From a bacterium (GTDB lineage Bacteria > UBA6262): 13,507 nt of DNA. Position numbers and translations under genes: made by a program. Positions 1 through 6,851 of this stretch are shown here, piece after piece (position 1 is the stretch's first letter; the number at the start of each line of letters is the position of its first letter). The notes under the pieces were generated by a model, which saw only the letters and a list, made by a program, of their open reading frames with translations, searched no databases and was not told the origin of the DNA. The DNA is taken from the NCBI GenBank assembly GCA_028716025.1, contig JAQUQP010000012.1, positions 1 through 13,507 on the forward strand, in the 5' to 3' direction.

Positions 1-450
1 CCTGGTAATTTTTTTAGAACCAGCTTTGATCACATTATATATTTGTTCAGCGCAAGACGCGCTATTCTTATCCAGGTAATTAAGATCGCCAAAATGAGCC
101 CCACTCAAATGATGGTCGATAACGATCACCTTTTTAGCTTGCACCGGCAGATCAATAATATCACCGGTACGCTGGATATCACTGGCATCCAAGATCAAAG
201 CTATATCAAAGGAACCCTCGATCCGGTCGGTTTTGATGATCTTTCCGGCCCGGGGCAGGAAACGGTATAGGGCCGGACAACCATCCCGGTTAGCGATCAC
301 ATAATTCTTTTTACCCAATTGTTCCAGGAATAAAGCCATGGCAGTTTCACAGGATATTGAATCCCCGTCCGGACTGACATGAGAAGTGAGAAAGAAAGAC
401 TTGCCTGAAGTCAAAACTTTTACTATCTCCTTGATCACTGTCCCGGGCAT
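1..450 (-). CDS. nrnA: DHH-family phosphoesterase (bifunctional oligoribonuclease / PAP phosphatase), N-terminal 150 residues, cut by window edge
   Basis: An open frame starts with ATG at 450 and runs off the left edge in frame for 150 codons without a stop. It carries the DHH signature motifs: SHVSPDGD at about residues 23-30, LDASD at 87-91 and the diagnostic IDHH at 111-114, followed by a SASCAEQIY helix at about 130-138. Family knowledge: NrnA-type enzymes use two metal ions to degrade nanoRNAs of a few nucleotides and to dephosphorylate 3'-phosphoadenosine 5'-phosphate; they act in the cytoplasm. The C-terminal DHHA1 substrate-binding domain would lie outside the window. The start overlaps the last 16 nt of rbfA in another frame, with a purine-rich AAGGAAGAAG stretch upstream, so translation is probably coupled. 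A place right after rbfA is a common position for nrnA. A c-di-AMP or pGpG phosphodiesterase of the same fold cannot be excluded from the N-terminus alone. Confidence 0.88.
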   Translation of the reverse strand, partial: MPGTVIKEIVKVLTSGKSFFLTSHVSPDGDSISCETAMALFLEQLGKKNYVIANRDGCPALYRFLPRAGKIIKTDRIEGSFDIALILDASDIQRTGDIIDLPVQAKKVIVIDHHLSGAHFGDLNYLDKNSASCAEQIYNVIKAGSKKITR

Positions 451-800
451 TTTTTTTCTTCTTCCTTTTTGAGCTTATTCAGGATCTCAAAAACATGTTC
501 AGCTTTTTCCGCAGTCTGGTCATAATAAAAACGCAGCTGAGGCACAAACCTTAATTGGACCCGCTGGCCTATTTCATGGCGGAAAAAAGGAGTGGCATTT
601 TCAAGTATTTTTTGGGTCTGTTTCTGCTTCTCCGGCGGGCCATAAACACTAAAAAAAACCTTGGCCAGTTTCAGGTCAGGAGTTAGCTCTACATCTGTGA
701 TCGTGACAAAACCGACTTCCTGGTTTTTAAAATCCTCGATCATGATCTTGCCCATTTCCCTCTTGATCAGCTCGGCTACACGGATAACACGACGGTTCAT
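435..800 (-). CDS. rbfA: 30S ribosome-binding factor A
   Basis: The 121-residue product matches RbfA in length and in sequence: an N-terminal MNRRVIRVAELIKRE helix, a central VGFVTITDVELTPDL stretch and a C-terminal LRFVPQLRFYYD strand, the KH-like fold signature of the family. RbfA binds free 30S subunits and helps mature the 5' end of 16S rRNA, and is needed most in the cold. I chose ATG at 800 because AGGAG lies at 806-810, five bases upstream, and the protein then begins exactly as the family does. A longer frame from TTG at 848 would add 16 residues encoded inside the upstream inverted repeat, with no family support. The gene follows infB and its 3' end overlaps nrnA by 16 nt. A Lys/Glu-rich tail ends the protein. 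Confidence 0.95.
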   Translation of the reverse strand: MNRRVIRVAELIKREMGKIMIEDFKNQEVGFVTITDVELTPDLKLAKVFFSVYGPPEKQKQTQKILENATPFFRHEIGQRVQLRFVPQLRFYYDQTAEKAEHVFEILNKLKKEEEKKCPGQ

Positions 801-805
801 ACAAT

Positions 806-810
806 CTCCT
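806..810 (-). promoter_or_regulatory. Shine-Dalgarno site deciding the rbfA start
   Basis: AGGAG on the minus strand sits five bases before the ATG at 800. It is directly preceded (5' side) by a run of five T at 811-815 and by the inverted repeat. It fixes the start at 800 rather than the TTG at 848. Confidence 0.85.
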
Positions 811-815
811 AAAAA

Positions 816-900
816 CGATGATATGATGATAAGTTGATAAGATGACAAGTAAAAGATTTAGCTTGTACGTATCATCGTGTCATCATATTATCTTATAATC
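816..900. repeat. Imperfect inverted repeat built of degenerate octamers, infB-rbfA spacer
   Basis: The 104-nt spacer between infB and rbfA is almost filled by two arms, about 817-849 and 862-892, that pair imperfectly around a 12-nt loop. By eye roughly three quarters of positions match, with two small indels. Each arm is itself a period-8 tandem of degenerate units: on the minus strand the rbfA-proximal arm reads CTTGTCAT, then CTTATCAA, then CTTATCAT, then CATATCAT; the other arm carries the complement type, such as ATGATACG and ATGACACG. Transcribed from infB it could fold into a long AU-rich hairpin followed by five U (811-815) and then the rbfA Shine-Dalgarno. That resembles a weak attenuator, but the stem is AU-rich and imperfect, so I do not call it a terminator. 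Confidence 0.7.
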
Positions 901-904
901 GCTT

Positions 905-3079
905 TTACGCACTTTCCAGTTTGCGCATAACCTTTTCGAGTTTATACGCTTCAATGCTATCCCCGGCTTTCAGGTCATTAAAATTCTCAATGCCGATGCC
1001 GCATTCAAATCCCGCGGCTACTTCCTTGACATCATCCTTAAACCGGCGCAAAGAAGACAACTTGCCTTCAAAAATCACGACATTATCCCTGACCAGCCGC
1101 ACGTTAGCGGTGCGCGGGATCATTCCTTCATTAATATAGCTGCCGGCGATCACCCCGCCTTTTGGCAGCTTGAATATCTGCCGCACTTCGGCCCGGCCCA
1201 GTTTTACTTCTTTAACGTCCGGCTCAAGCATACCTTCGAGCGCCTTCTTCACATCATCTATAACTTCATAAATAATGCGGTAAAGACGCATATCCACTTT
1301 TTCTTTCTCTACCAGCGCTTCCATGCCGGCCTGCGGACGTACATTAAAGCCAATAATAATGGCATTGGAAATACTGGCCAGGATGACATCGCTTTCAGTG
1401 ATCCCGCCTATCCCGCTATGAATAACATTGATCTTGACTTCCTGGTTAGGTAATTTAAGCAATGATTCTTTTAGGGCTTCCGCTGAACCTTGGACATCAG
1501 CTTTAATTATTATCTTTAATTCCTTGAGCTTACCCTGCTTGATCTGTTCATATAACTCATCAAGGCTGATCTTGGCTTTATTCAAATGGATCTGATCCAA
1601 TTTTTTTATCTCTTGCCGCATGGTGGAGATATGGCGGGCTTCGCGCTCATCAGCTACGACCTGGAATGAATCACCTGCTTGGGGTAAACCATTGAGGCCC
1701 AGCACTTCTACTGGTGAAGCCGGCCCCGCAGCCAATACTTTTTCCAATTTGTCGTTGAGCATAGCCCGCACTTTACCGTATATCTGGCCTGCCACAAAAA
1801 GATCTCCCGGGCGCAAAGTGCCCTTCTGGACTAATAATGTGGCAACTGGTCCCCGGCCTTTATCCAGCTTGGCTTCCACTACCACGCCTCTGGCCTTGGT
1901 TTTAGGATTAGCTTTCAATTCCTTCATTTCCGCTTCTAAAAGGATCATTTCCAGCAAAGTTTCAATGCCGGTCTTTTTCTTCGCGGAAACTTCCACAAAT
2001 ATTGTTTTGCCACCCCAGTCTTCACTGGCCAGGTCCATGCCGGCTAATTCCTGTTTTATCTTTTGTACATTGGCAGCCGGCATATCTATCTTATTGACTG
2101 CTACGATAATAGGCACATTGGCGGCTTTGGCGTGATTAATAGCTTCCACGGTTTGCGGCATTACTCCGTCATCAGCAGCCACAACCAGCACGACAATATC
2201 GGTTACTTGGGCACCGCGGGCGCGCATAGCGGTAAAAGCTTCATGGCCTGGTGTATCCAAGAATACAATTTCACCTTTGGGTAAACTTACTTTATAAGCA
2301 CCAATATGTTGGGTGATCCCGCCAGCTTCTCCGCCAGCTACATTGGTCTCCCGGATAGCATCCAAAAGGGAAGTCTTACCATGATCCACATGCCCCATAA
2401 TAGTTACCACCGGTGGTCTTGGTACCAGATCTGCCGGATTGTCTTTTTCATCTTCTTTGGCCAGGATCTCTTCCCCATATAAGGGAACTATTTCAGCTTC
2501 AAAACCGTAATCCTCAGCGATAATCGAAACCACTTCCGGATCCAGCCGCTGGTTGATCGTGGCCAGGATCTTTATTTGCATCAACTTTTTTATTAATTCA
2601 GGAGGTTTTATTTTAAGCTTTTCCGCCAGTTCCCCAACGGTGACGATTTGCGGTATTTTTAGTTTTATTTTAGCCACAATCGCTGGGATTACCGGAAGAG
2701 CAGGAACAGGAGTTGGAATTGGTGTTAGTATCGGGATTTCTTTTTGCGGTTCAAGCTGTTTTTGCGGTTCAACTGTAGATTTTATTGGCTTAGCCGCTGG
2801 CTGTGCTTTAATCTGCACTTGAGGAGTGGGTTTGCTTTCTTCCTTGATCGGGGCTTCTTTTTTAACCTTGATTTTGGCAATTTTCTTTTCTTTAGCAGGA
2901 GCTTCTTCTTTAATGGTCTTTTTAGCCGGTTTCTTTATTTTCTTGGTCTCTTTTTCGACAAGTTTAGGCGTTACCGTAGTTTTTTTCTTCTTTTCCGGCT
3001 TAACTGCGGCCGGGACCGCCTTTTTTATTGTCTTTTTAGGTGTCTTTTCTTCATCTTTAGTTTCTGTTTTTTTGACCAT
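905..3079 (-). CDS. infB: Translation initiation factor IF-2
   Basis: The 724-residue GTPase places fMet-tRNA on the 30S subunit and drives subunit joining. Residues 1-100 are Lys/Ala/Pro/Glu-rich and low in complexity; 110-140 are proline-rich; about 145-195 form the IF2_N helical domain ([20 protein letters not shown]). The G domain follows with every motif visible: G1 GHVDHGKT 229-236, the GGITQHIG switch 253-260, G3 DTPGH 275-279, G4 NKID 329-332 and G5 SAK 365-367. Domains II, III and the fMet-tRNA-binding C-domain complete it, ending [16 protein letters not shown], as expected. ATG at 3079 is used; its Shine-Dalgarno is weak (only a G-run about 8 nt upstream). It lies downstream of nusA after a 158-nt spacer, with no ylxR or ylxQ in between, and upstream of rbfA. 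Confidence 0.97.
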   Translation of the reverse strand: MVKKTETKDEEKTPKKTIKKAVPAAVKPEKKKKTTVTPKLVEKETKKIKKPAKKTIKEEAPAKEKKIAKIKVKKEAPIKEESKPTPQVQIKAQPAAKPIKSTVEPQKQLEPQKEIPILTPIPTPVPALPVIPAIVAKIKLKIPQIVTVGELAEKLKIKPPELIKKLMQIKILATINQRLDPEVVSIIAEDYGFEAEIVPLYGEEILAKEDEKDNPADLVPRPPVVTIMGHVDHGKTSLLDAIRETNVAGGEAGGITQHIGAYKVSLPKGEIVFLDTPGHEAFTAMRARGAQVTDIVVLVVAADDGVMPQTVEAINHAKAANVPIIVAVNKIDMPAANVQKIKQELAGMDLASEDWGGKTIFVEVSAKKKTGIETLLEMILLEAEMKELKANPKTKARGVVVEAKLDKGRGPVATLLVQKGTLRPGDLFVAGQIYGKVRAMLNDKLEKVLAAGPASPVEVLGLNGLPQAGDSFQVVADEREARHISTMRQEIKKLDQIHLNKAKISLDELYEQIKQGKLKELKIIIKADVQGSAEALKESLLKLPNQEVKINVIHSGIGGITESDVILASISNAIIIGFNVRPQAGMEALVEKEKVDMRLYRIIYEVIDDVKKALEGMLEPDVKEVKLGRAEVRQIFKLPKGGVIAGSYINEGMIPRTANVRLVRDNVVIFEGKLSSLRRFKDDVKEVAAGFECGIGIENFNDLKAGDSIEAYKLEKVMRKLESA

Positions 3080-3101
3080 TCTTGGCCCCCGCTGAATCAG
3101 A

Positions 3102-3158
3102 GCAATCGAAATTCGAAATTCGAAAATCGATTGCGTTCTAATTTCGATTTCCGATTAT
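3102..3158. repeat. Palindromic heptamer-repeat element in the nusA-infB spacer
   Basis: Positions 3080-3237 hold no gene. The core at 3102-3134 has perfect 8-bp ends (GCAATCGA and TCGATTGC) and an interior of AT-rich TTCGAA-type heptamers: on the plus strand AATCGAA is followed by two ATTCGAA units and AATCGAT. A second block at 3139-3158 carries the complementary type (ATTTCG, ATTTCCG), so the two blocks could also pair with each other. A separate hairpin at 3162-3178 (AAGCCA stem, 5-nt loop) follows, without a T-tract on either strand. The rest of the spacer up to nusA is AT-rich, and I could not find a convincing promoter there. The element lies inside the presumed nusA-infB transcript. 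Confidence 0.7.
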
Positions 3159-3237
3159 CTTAAGCCAAAGACTGGCTTTAGATTACTCTTCATGATCATT
3201 ATCATTTTTTATCTATTACGAAACTTTTAGTATTAAT

Positions 3238-4563
3238 TTATTTTTGTCCGGTAGAGTTACTAATAATTTCTTTAGCCGCGGCAATAATTTTTTCGGCTTT
3301 CTTTGGACCAATTCCAGGAACCTTAGTTAGTTCTTCAACGGAAGCCTGGGCGATTTTCCCCAGAGTGTCAAAACCAATTTTCACTAACTCTTCCTGTGAT
3401 TTTTCTCCGACCGATGGCAACTGGGTGAGTTCACCTTCAACAGCAGCGGTACTTCCTGCTTCAGTCATTTCTGACTCCTGTGTGGCTACCGCGGCCGCCT
3501 CAGCAGCGGCGATACTGGCTTGAGCCTGGATTTTTTTATCGGATTGGCTCTTAATATCAATATGCCAACCGGTAAGTTTAGCCGCCAAGCGCACATTCTG
3601 TCCGGCCTTGCCGATCGCCAGGGATAACTGGTCATCGGGAACTATCACTTCGGCTTTTTTATTCGGGGTATCTACGGTCACACTTTCGGTTTTTGCCGGA
3701 GAAAGAGCCTTGGCGATATACGTAGCAGGATCATTACTGAAGATTATGACATCTATCCTCTCGCCTTTAAGTTCATCTATAATAGTGCGAATACGCGATC
3801 CTTTAACGCCAACACAAGCTCCCACTGGATCTACTTTATCGTTATTACTGGCTACCGCGATCTTGGCGCGCTGGCCAGGTTCGCGCACGACATTTTTTAT
3901 TTCCACGATCTTCTCGTAAATTTCCGGCACTTCCAGTTCGAATAGGCGTTTTATTAAATTGGGATGAGTCCGGGAAACGATCACATGAGGTCCTTTAGTC
4001 GTCTTATTGACTTTTAGGATAATAACCTTGATCCGTTCCCCGCTGCTATAAGACTCGCCTTTGATTTGTTCGCGCTGCGGCAAGTGCGCTTCGATCTTAC
4101 CAAGGTCAAAGATCACTCCTTTGGGGGTCACCCGTTGCACGATCCCGTTGATCAGTTCCATTTCTTTCACCCGGTATTCATTGAACAGGTTTTCCCGCTC
4201 AGTTTCCAATAACCTTTGAATGATCACTTGCTTTGCAGTCTGAGCAGCGATGCGGCCGAATTCCCTGGTATCCAGGGCAATCGTTATATCATCATCGATC
4301 TTGGCTTTTGGTTTGATCTTCTGGGCATCACTGAGAGATATTTCGATATCGCTACGCTTTGCCTGGTCCACCACTTTTTTGGTCTGGAAAGATTCTATCT
4401 CCCCGGTTTCACGGTTAATGGTTACGGTCAGGTTTTGGCTGGAATGCAGGTGCTTGCGCAAAGCAGCCAGCAAAGCGGCTTCCACCATTTGTATTAAATC
4501 TTCTTTTTTAATATTTTTTTCCCGTTCAATCTGTTCCAGTGTATCTAATAGTTCACTTGCCAT
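3238..4563 (-). CDS. nusA: Transcription termination/antitermination factor NusA
   Basis: The 441-residue protein binds RNA polymerase and nascent RNA and modulates pausing, intrinsic termination and antitermination. Domains in order: N-terminal RNAP-binding domain about 1-130; S1 domain about 135-200 (NGIVQRVTPKGVIFDLGKIEAHLP); two KH domains about 200-345, with VGACVGVKGSRIRTI in KH1 and LSLAIGKAGQNVRLAAKLTG in KH2; an Ala-rich linker; and a C-terminal helix-hairpin-helix domain about 375-435 (LTKVPGIGPKKAEKIIAAA). The HhH tail differs from the acidic repeats of E. coli NusA but occurs in several other phyla. ATG at 4563 is supported by AGGAGG at 4571-4576, seven bases upstream and inside the rimP 3' end; the genes overlap by 11 nt, so translation is coupled. 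NusA could act on the hairpin in its own operon leader. Confidence 0.97.
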   Translation of the reverse strand: MASELLDTLEQIEREKNIKKEDLIQMVEAALLAALRKHLHSSQNLTVTINRETGEIESFQTKKVVDQAKRSDIEISLSDAQKIKPKAKIDDDITIALDTREFGRIAAQTAKQVIIQRLLETERENLFNEYRVKEMELINGIVQRVTPKGVIFDLGKIEAHLPQREQIKGESYSSGERIKVIILKVNKTTKGPHVIVSRTHPNLIKRLFELEVPEIYEKIVEIKNVVREPGQRAKIAVASNNDKVDPVGACVGVKGSRIRTIIDELKGERIDVIIFSNDPATYIAKALSPAKTESVTVDTPNKKAEVIVPDDQLSLAIGKAGQNVRLAAKLTGWHIDIKSQSDKKIQAQASIAAAEAAAVATQESEMTEAGSTAAVEGELTQLPSVGEKSQEELVKIGFDTLGKIAQASVEELTKVPGIGPKKAEKIIAAAKEIISNSTGQK

Positions 4564-5017
4564 CTTGCATCCTCCTAAGTTCGATCTCTAATTTTCCGCT
4601 TATAATATTCTGCCAAGCATATTGTTTCGACTCTTTGTCCTTAAATTCCAGTTCCACGCCCCTCTCGGTTACATTTTTGATCCAACCGATCAGGACTAAT
4701 TGTTTGCCCTCTTGATCAACTGCTAACTTCATTTTTCTGCTGATAAATCTGGCATAATCTTCCCTGGTTTTGAGCGGACGATCCAGTCCAGGAGAAGAAA
4801 CTTCGAGTGTATAATGCTGAGTAATCATATCCCGCTCATCAAATAATTTTTCCAAAGCCCGGCTGGCCTGCTCGCAATCAGCTAAGCTGACATTGCCGTT
4901 TTCTTTATCAATAGCTATCCGCAGCACATGACCGGAAAAAGAATAACTGAATAATTTTAATCCTAGTCCAGACAAGACTTCCCTGATAATATTTTCCAGT
5001 GCTTCAAATTCAGGCAT
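4553..5017 (-). CDS. rimP: Ribosome maturation factor RimP
   Basis: The 154-residue product has the family length and signature: an N-terminal alpha/beta domain with VLRIAIDKENGNVSLADCEQASRAL-type sequence around residues 31-56, the strongly conserved LEVSSPGLDRPL at about 70-81, and a C-terminal SH3-like barrel (LVLIGWIKNVTERGVELEFKD). RimP assists assembly of the central pseudoknot and head of the 30S subunit. ATG at 5017 has GGGAG a few bases upstream. It is the first gene of the rimP-nusA operon and overlaps nusA by 11 nt. A sigma70-like promoter at 5079-5107 and a terminator-like hairpin at 5036-5060 lie just upstream, so its leader of about 55 nt contains that hairpin. Confidence 0.95.
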   Translation of the reverse strand: MPEFEALENIIREVLSGLGLKLFSYSFSGHVLRIAIDKENGNVSLADCEQASRALEKLFDERDMITQHYTLEVSSPGLDRPLKTREDYARFISRKMKLAVDQEGKQLVLIGWIKNVTERGVELEFKDKESKQYAWQNIISGKLEIELRRMQDGK

Positions 5018-5035
5018 AATAACTCCCGATTAAAC

Positions 5036-5060
5036 AAAAAGAGTGGGATTCTCCCACTCT
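5036..5060 (-). terminator. Intrinsic terminator of proS, also a candidate attenuator in the rimP leader
   Basis: A perfect 9-bp stem joins 5052-5060 to 5040-5048 with a 3-nt loop; on the minus strand it reads AGAGTGGGA, loop GAA, TCCCACTCT. The transcript then runs into a U-tract (plus-strand A at 5036-5040). The U-tract lies only on the minus-strand transcript, so the element is directional. It is about 85 nt beyond the proS stop and its U-tract ends 18 nt before the rimP ATG. Because a promoter lies upstream at 5079-5107, transcripts for rimP-nusA must also pass through it. An alternative weak pairing of CTCAC (about 5064-5068) with GTGGG in the left stem arm would compete with the terminator; that part is inference. 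Confidence 0.85.
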
Positions 5061-5078
5061 CTGTGAGTTCGATAGCTT

Positions 5079-5107
5079 TTTATACCACATACCAGGTAAA
5101 AAGGCAA
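5079..5107 (-). promoter_or_regulatory. Predicted sigma70-type promoter of rimP-nusA operon
   Basis: On the minus strand the -35 hexamer TTGCCT (5102-5107) and the -10 hexamer TATAAA (5079-5084) are separated by exactly 17 nt. The start of transcription would fall near 5072, giving a leader of about 55 nt that contains the hairpin at 5036-5060. The element lies in the 127-nt proS-rimP gap, which has no other role visible. Confidence 0.65.
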
Positions 5108-5144
5108 GAACTATTTTAGTTAAAGCGATTACACAGATGAAAAA

Positions 5145-6419
5145 TTAAAACTTCACTAGCTCCATTATCTTTCGGAGAGACTCTTCCACGCTGAGCTTGA
5201 AAACTTCGCCGGTCTGGCGTAACTTAATCTCTATTTTGCCTTCAGCCAGTCCCCTGGTGGAAACGACCACTTTAACCGGGATACCGATCAGGTCAGCATC
5301 TTTGAACTTGACCCCGGCACGTTCATCACGGTCATCTAGTAATACTTCCACGCCTCGGCTTTTCAACTTAGCATAAATGTCTTCGGCGGTATTTTTCACC
5401 GGCTCATTGGTCACATCCAGCGGCAGAACGATTACCTGATAAGGACTGATCTGTTTAGGCCAGATAATACCGTTAGCATCATGGCTTTGTTCAATCGCTG
5501 CGGCTACAATACGTGAAACACCAATGCCATAACATCCCATGATATAAGGTTGGCTTTCACCTTTTTCATCCAGGAACGTGGCTTTCATTTTAGCGCTATA
5601 TTTGGTTCCCAGGTTAAAAGTATGCCCCACTTCTATGACCCGGGAATATTTCATTTCTTTTTGGCACTCGGGACACAGCTGCTTTTCTACGGCCGCTGCC
5701 TGCTCTCCTTCTGGTTCCTTGGCTTTCATTGTTACCTGGCAGGCATCACAATAATAAATAGCTTCTTCGCCGGTACTGGCCAGGACCATAAACTCATGTG
5801 AAAGATTGCCGCCAATATTGCCGGAATCCGCCTGGACCACGCGGAAATCAAAGCCGCAGCGCGTAAAGATGTTTTTATAAGCCTGCACCATTTTTTGGTA
5901 ATTTATATTCAAGCCTGCTTCATCTTTATCAAAACTATAGCAGTCCTTCATAATAAATTCACGGCCGCGCATGATCCCGAACCGCGGCCTGATCTCATCC
6001 CGGAATTTAGTCTGGAACTGGTATAATATTACCGGTAATTGACGGTAGGATTTAACTTCCTTGCGGACCAGGTCAGTGATCACTTCTTCATGGGTCGGCC
6101 CCAATCCGAATTGGCGCTTATTGCGGTCAATGACTTTCATCATCTCATCGCCGTAAATATCCCACCGGCCGGTTTCTTCCCATAATTCTTTCGGGTGTAG
6201 TGCCGGCAGCAGTAATTCCTGGGCACCGGCGGCGTTCATTTCTTCACGGATTACTTGTTCTACTTTTTTTAAGACCCTATAGCCCAAAGGAAGGAACTCG
6301 TAGACCCCGCTGGATAGTTTCCTGATCATACCAGCCCGCAGCATCAGCTGATGGCTGGGTATTTGCGCTTCACTGGGTATTTCTTTCATGGTAGGTATAA
6401 AAGACTGTGATATTTTCAT
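5145..6419 (-). CDS. proS: Prolyl-tRNA synthetase, short form lacking the editing (INS) domain
   Basis: The 424-residue class II synthetase attaches proline to tRNA-Pro. Motif 1 lies at about 44-72 (PLGYRVLKKVEQVIREEM), motif 2 at 137-165 (TKFRDEIRPRFGIMRGREF), motif 3 at 294-311 (MGCYGIGVSRIVAAAIEQ), and the anticodon-binding domain runs from about 326 to the end. Full bacterial-type ProRS is near 570 residues, with a YbaK-like INS domain of about 180 residues between motifs 2 and 3 that clears Ala-tRNA-Pro. Here only about 21 residues separate CDAC (224-227) from CPEC (249-252), so that domain is missing while the flanking cysteine pairs remain, perhaps binding zinc. ATG at 6419 has AGAGG a few bases upstream. 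It follows the tandem pilZ genes, separated by a terminator. Intact reading frame; the shortening is not a frameshift. Confidence 0.96.
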   Translation of the reverse strand: MKISQSFIPTMKEIPSEAQIPSHQLMLRAGMIRKLSSGVYEFLPLGYRVLKKVEQVIREEMNAAGAQELLLPALHPKELWEETGRWDIYGDEMMKVIDRNKRQFGLGPTHEEVITDLVRKEVKSYRQLPVILYQFQTKFRDEIRPRFGIMRGREFIMKDCYSFDKDEAGLNINYQKMVQAYKNIFTRCGFDFRVVQADSGNIGGNLSHEFMVLASTGEEAIYYCDACQVTMKAKEPEGEQAAAVEKQLCPECQKEMKYSRVIEVGHTFNLGTKYSAKMKATFLDEKGESQPYIMGCYGIGVSRIVAAAIEQSHDANGIIWPKQISPYQVIVLPLDVTNEPVKNTAEDIYAKLKSRGVEVLLDDRDERAGVKFKDADLIGIPVKVVVSTRGLAEGKIEIKLRQTGEVFKLSVEESLRKIMELVKF

Positions 6420-6441
6420 ACTGCCTCTTTCTTCTTATAAT

Positions 6442-6467
6442 AAAAAAAACTGCTTTTCGGCAGTTTT
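6442..6467 (-). terminator. Intrinsic terminator downstream of the pilZ pair
   Basis: On the minus strand an 8-bp stem AAAACTGC / GCAGTTTT (6460-6467 with 6446-6453) closes a 6-nt loop and runs directly into further T residues (plus-strand A at 6442-6445), giving eight T in a row. It lies 26 nt after the second pilZ stop and ends 22 nt before the proS ATG. On the plus strand only four T follow the stem, so the orientation fits minus-strand transcription. I could not identify a good proS promoter between this element and proS. Confidence 0.85.
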
Positions 6468-6493
6468 ATGCGATTTCCGGGTAATCTGCTGTT

Positions 6494-6835
6494 TTACAAA
6501 GTCTCCCTGACCATTTTTTCTTCCAGAGATGCTATCCTGGCTTTGTTATAGGCATTGATATCGGTAAATATCATCCCCACGTTATAGCGGTCGCCATAAG
6601 GCATTTTTTGCACCCATACTACTTTACCGCCGGCGCGCAAAGGTTCATCTTTGGGCAGGATCGCTACAAACAACTGGGTATTCACGGGAATAAAATCATT
6701 GGTGGTGAAACTTAATCCGCCTTCGCCCAGGTCAAGGATCAAAGCATTATTAACCTTGGTCAAATAGCGATACTGGACCGGCAGACCGGCTCTGAAACGG
6801 GTAGTAGCTCTTTTTTCCTGGTGCCGGATAAACAT
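6494..6835 (-). CDS. PilZ-domain protein (second of tandem pair)
   Basis: The 113-residue single-domain protein has the PilZ layout. The RxxxR motif is R9-x3-R13 (KRATTRF); a beta-barrel follows with D35-L-G37-E-G-G40 where PilZ normally has D/N-x-S-x-x-G. Later strands GGKVVWVQK and YNVGMIF are typical. Family knowledge: PilZ domains bind cyclic di-GMP and control motility, pili or exopolysaccharide output. The serine-to-glycine change may alter binding, so c-di-GMP binding is not certain. It lies 16 nt after a paralogue and 26 nt before a terminator, and next to a glycan gene cluster, which suggests but does not prove control of that cluster. The upstream sequence is G-rich (GGGGTGGGG) rather than a classic Shine-Dalgarno. 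No signal peptide or membrane segment. Confidence 0.85.
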   Translation of the reverse strand: MFIRHQEKRATTRFRAGLPVQYRYLTKVNNALILDLGEGGLSFTTNDFIPVNTQLFVAILPKDEPLRAGGKVVWVQKMPYGDRYNVGMIFTDINAYNKARIASLEEKMVRETL

Positions 6836-6851
6836 ACCCCACCCCGTATTA

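Noticed and set aside
801..848. N-terminal extension of rbfA from TTG at 848
   Set aside because: It is encoded within the inverted repeat, lacks a Shine-Dalgarno, and does not match RbfA N-termini.
1620..2135. A 171-codon plus-strand frame
   Set aside because: It lies wholly opposite the IF-2 GTPase domain, whose motifs are all intact on the minus strand.
3102..3158. Repeats considered as a CRISPR array
   Set aside because: Units are 7 bp with no spacers, and no cas genes are present.
2744..3163. Plus-strand frames of 139 and 89 codons opposite the infB N-terminus
   Set aside because: They are Phe/Leu-rich mirror images of the Lys/Glu-rich IF-2 N-terminal region, with no family features or ribosome binding site.
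3162..3178. Hairpin with a 6-bp stem in the nusA-infB spacer considered as a terminator
   Set aside because: No T-tract follows on either strand, and infB is normally transcribed with nusA.
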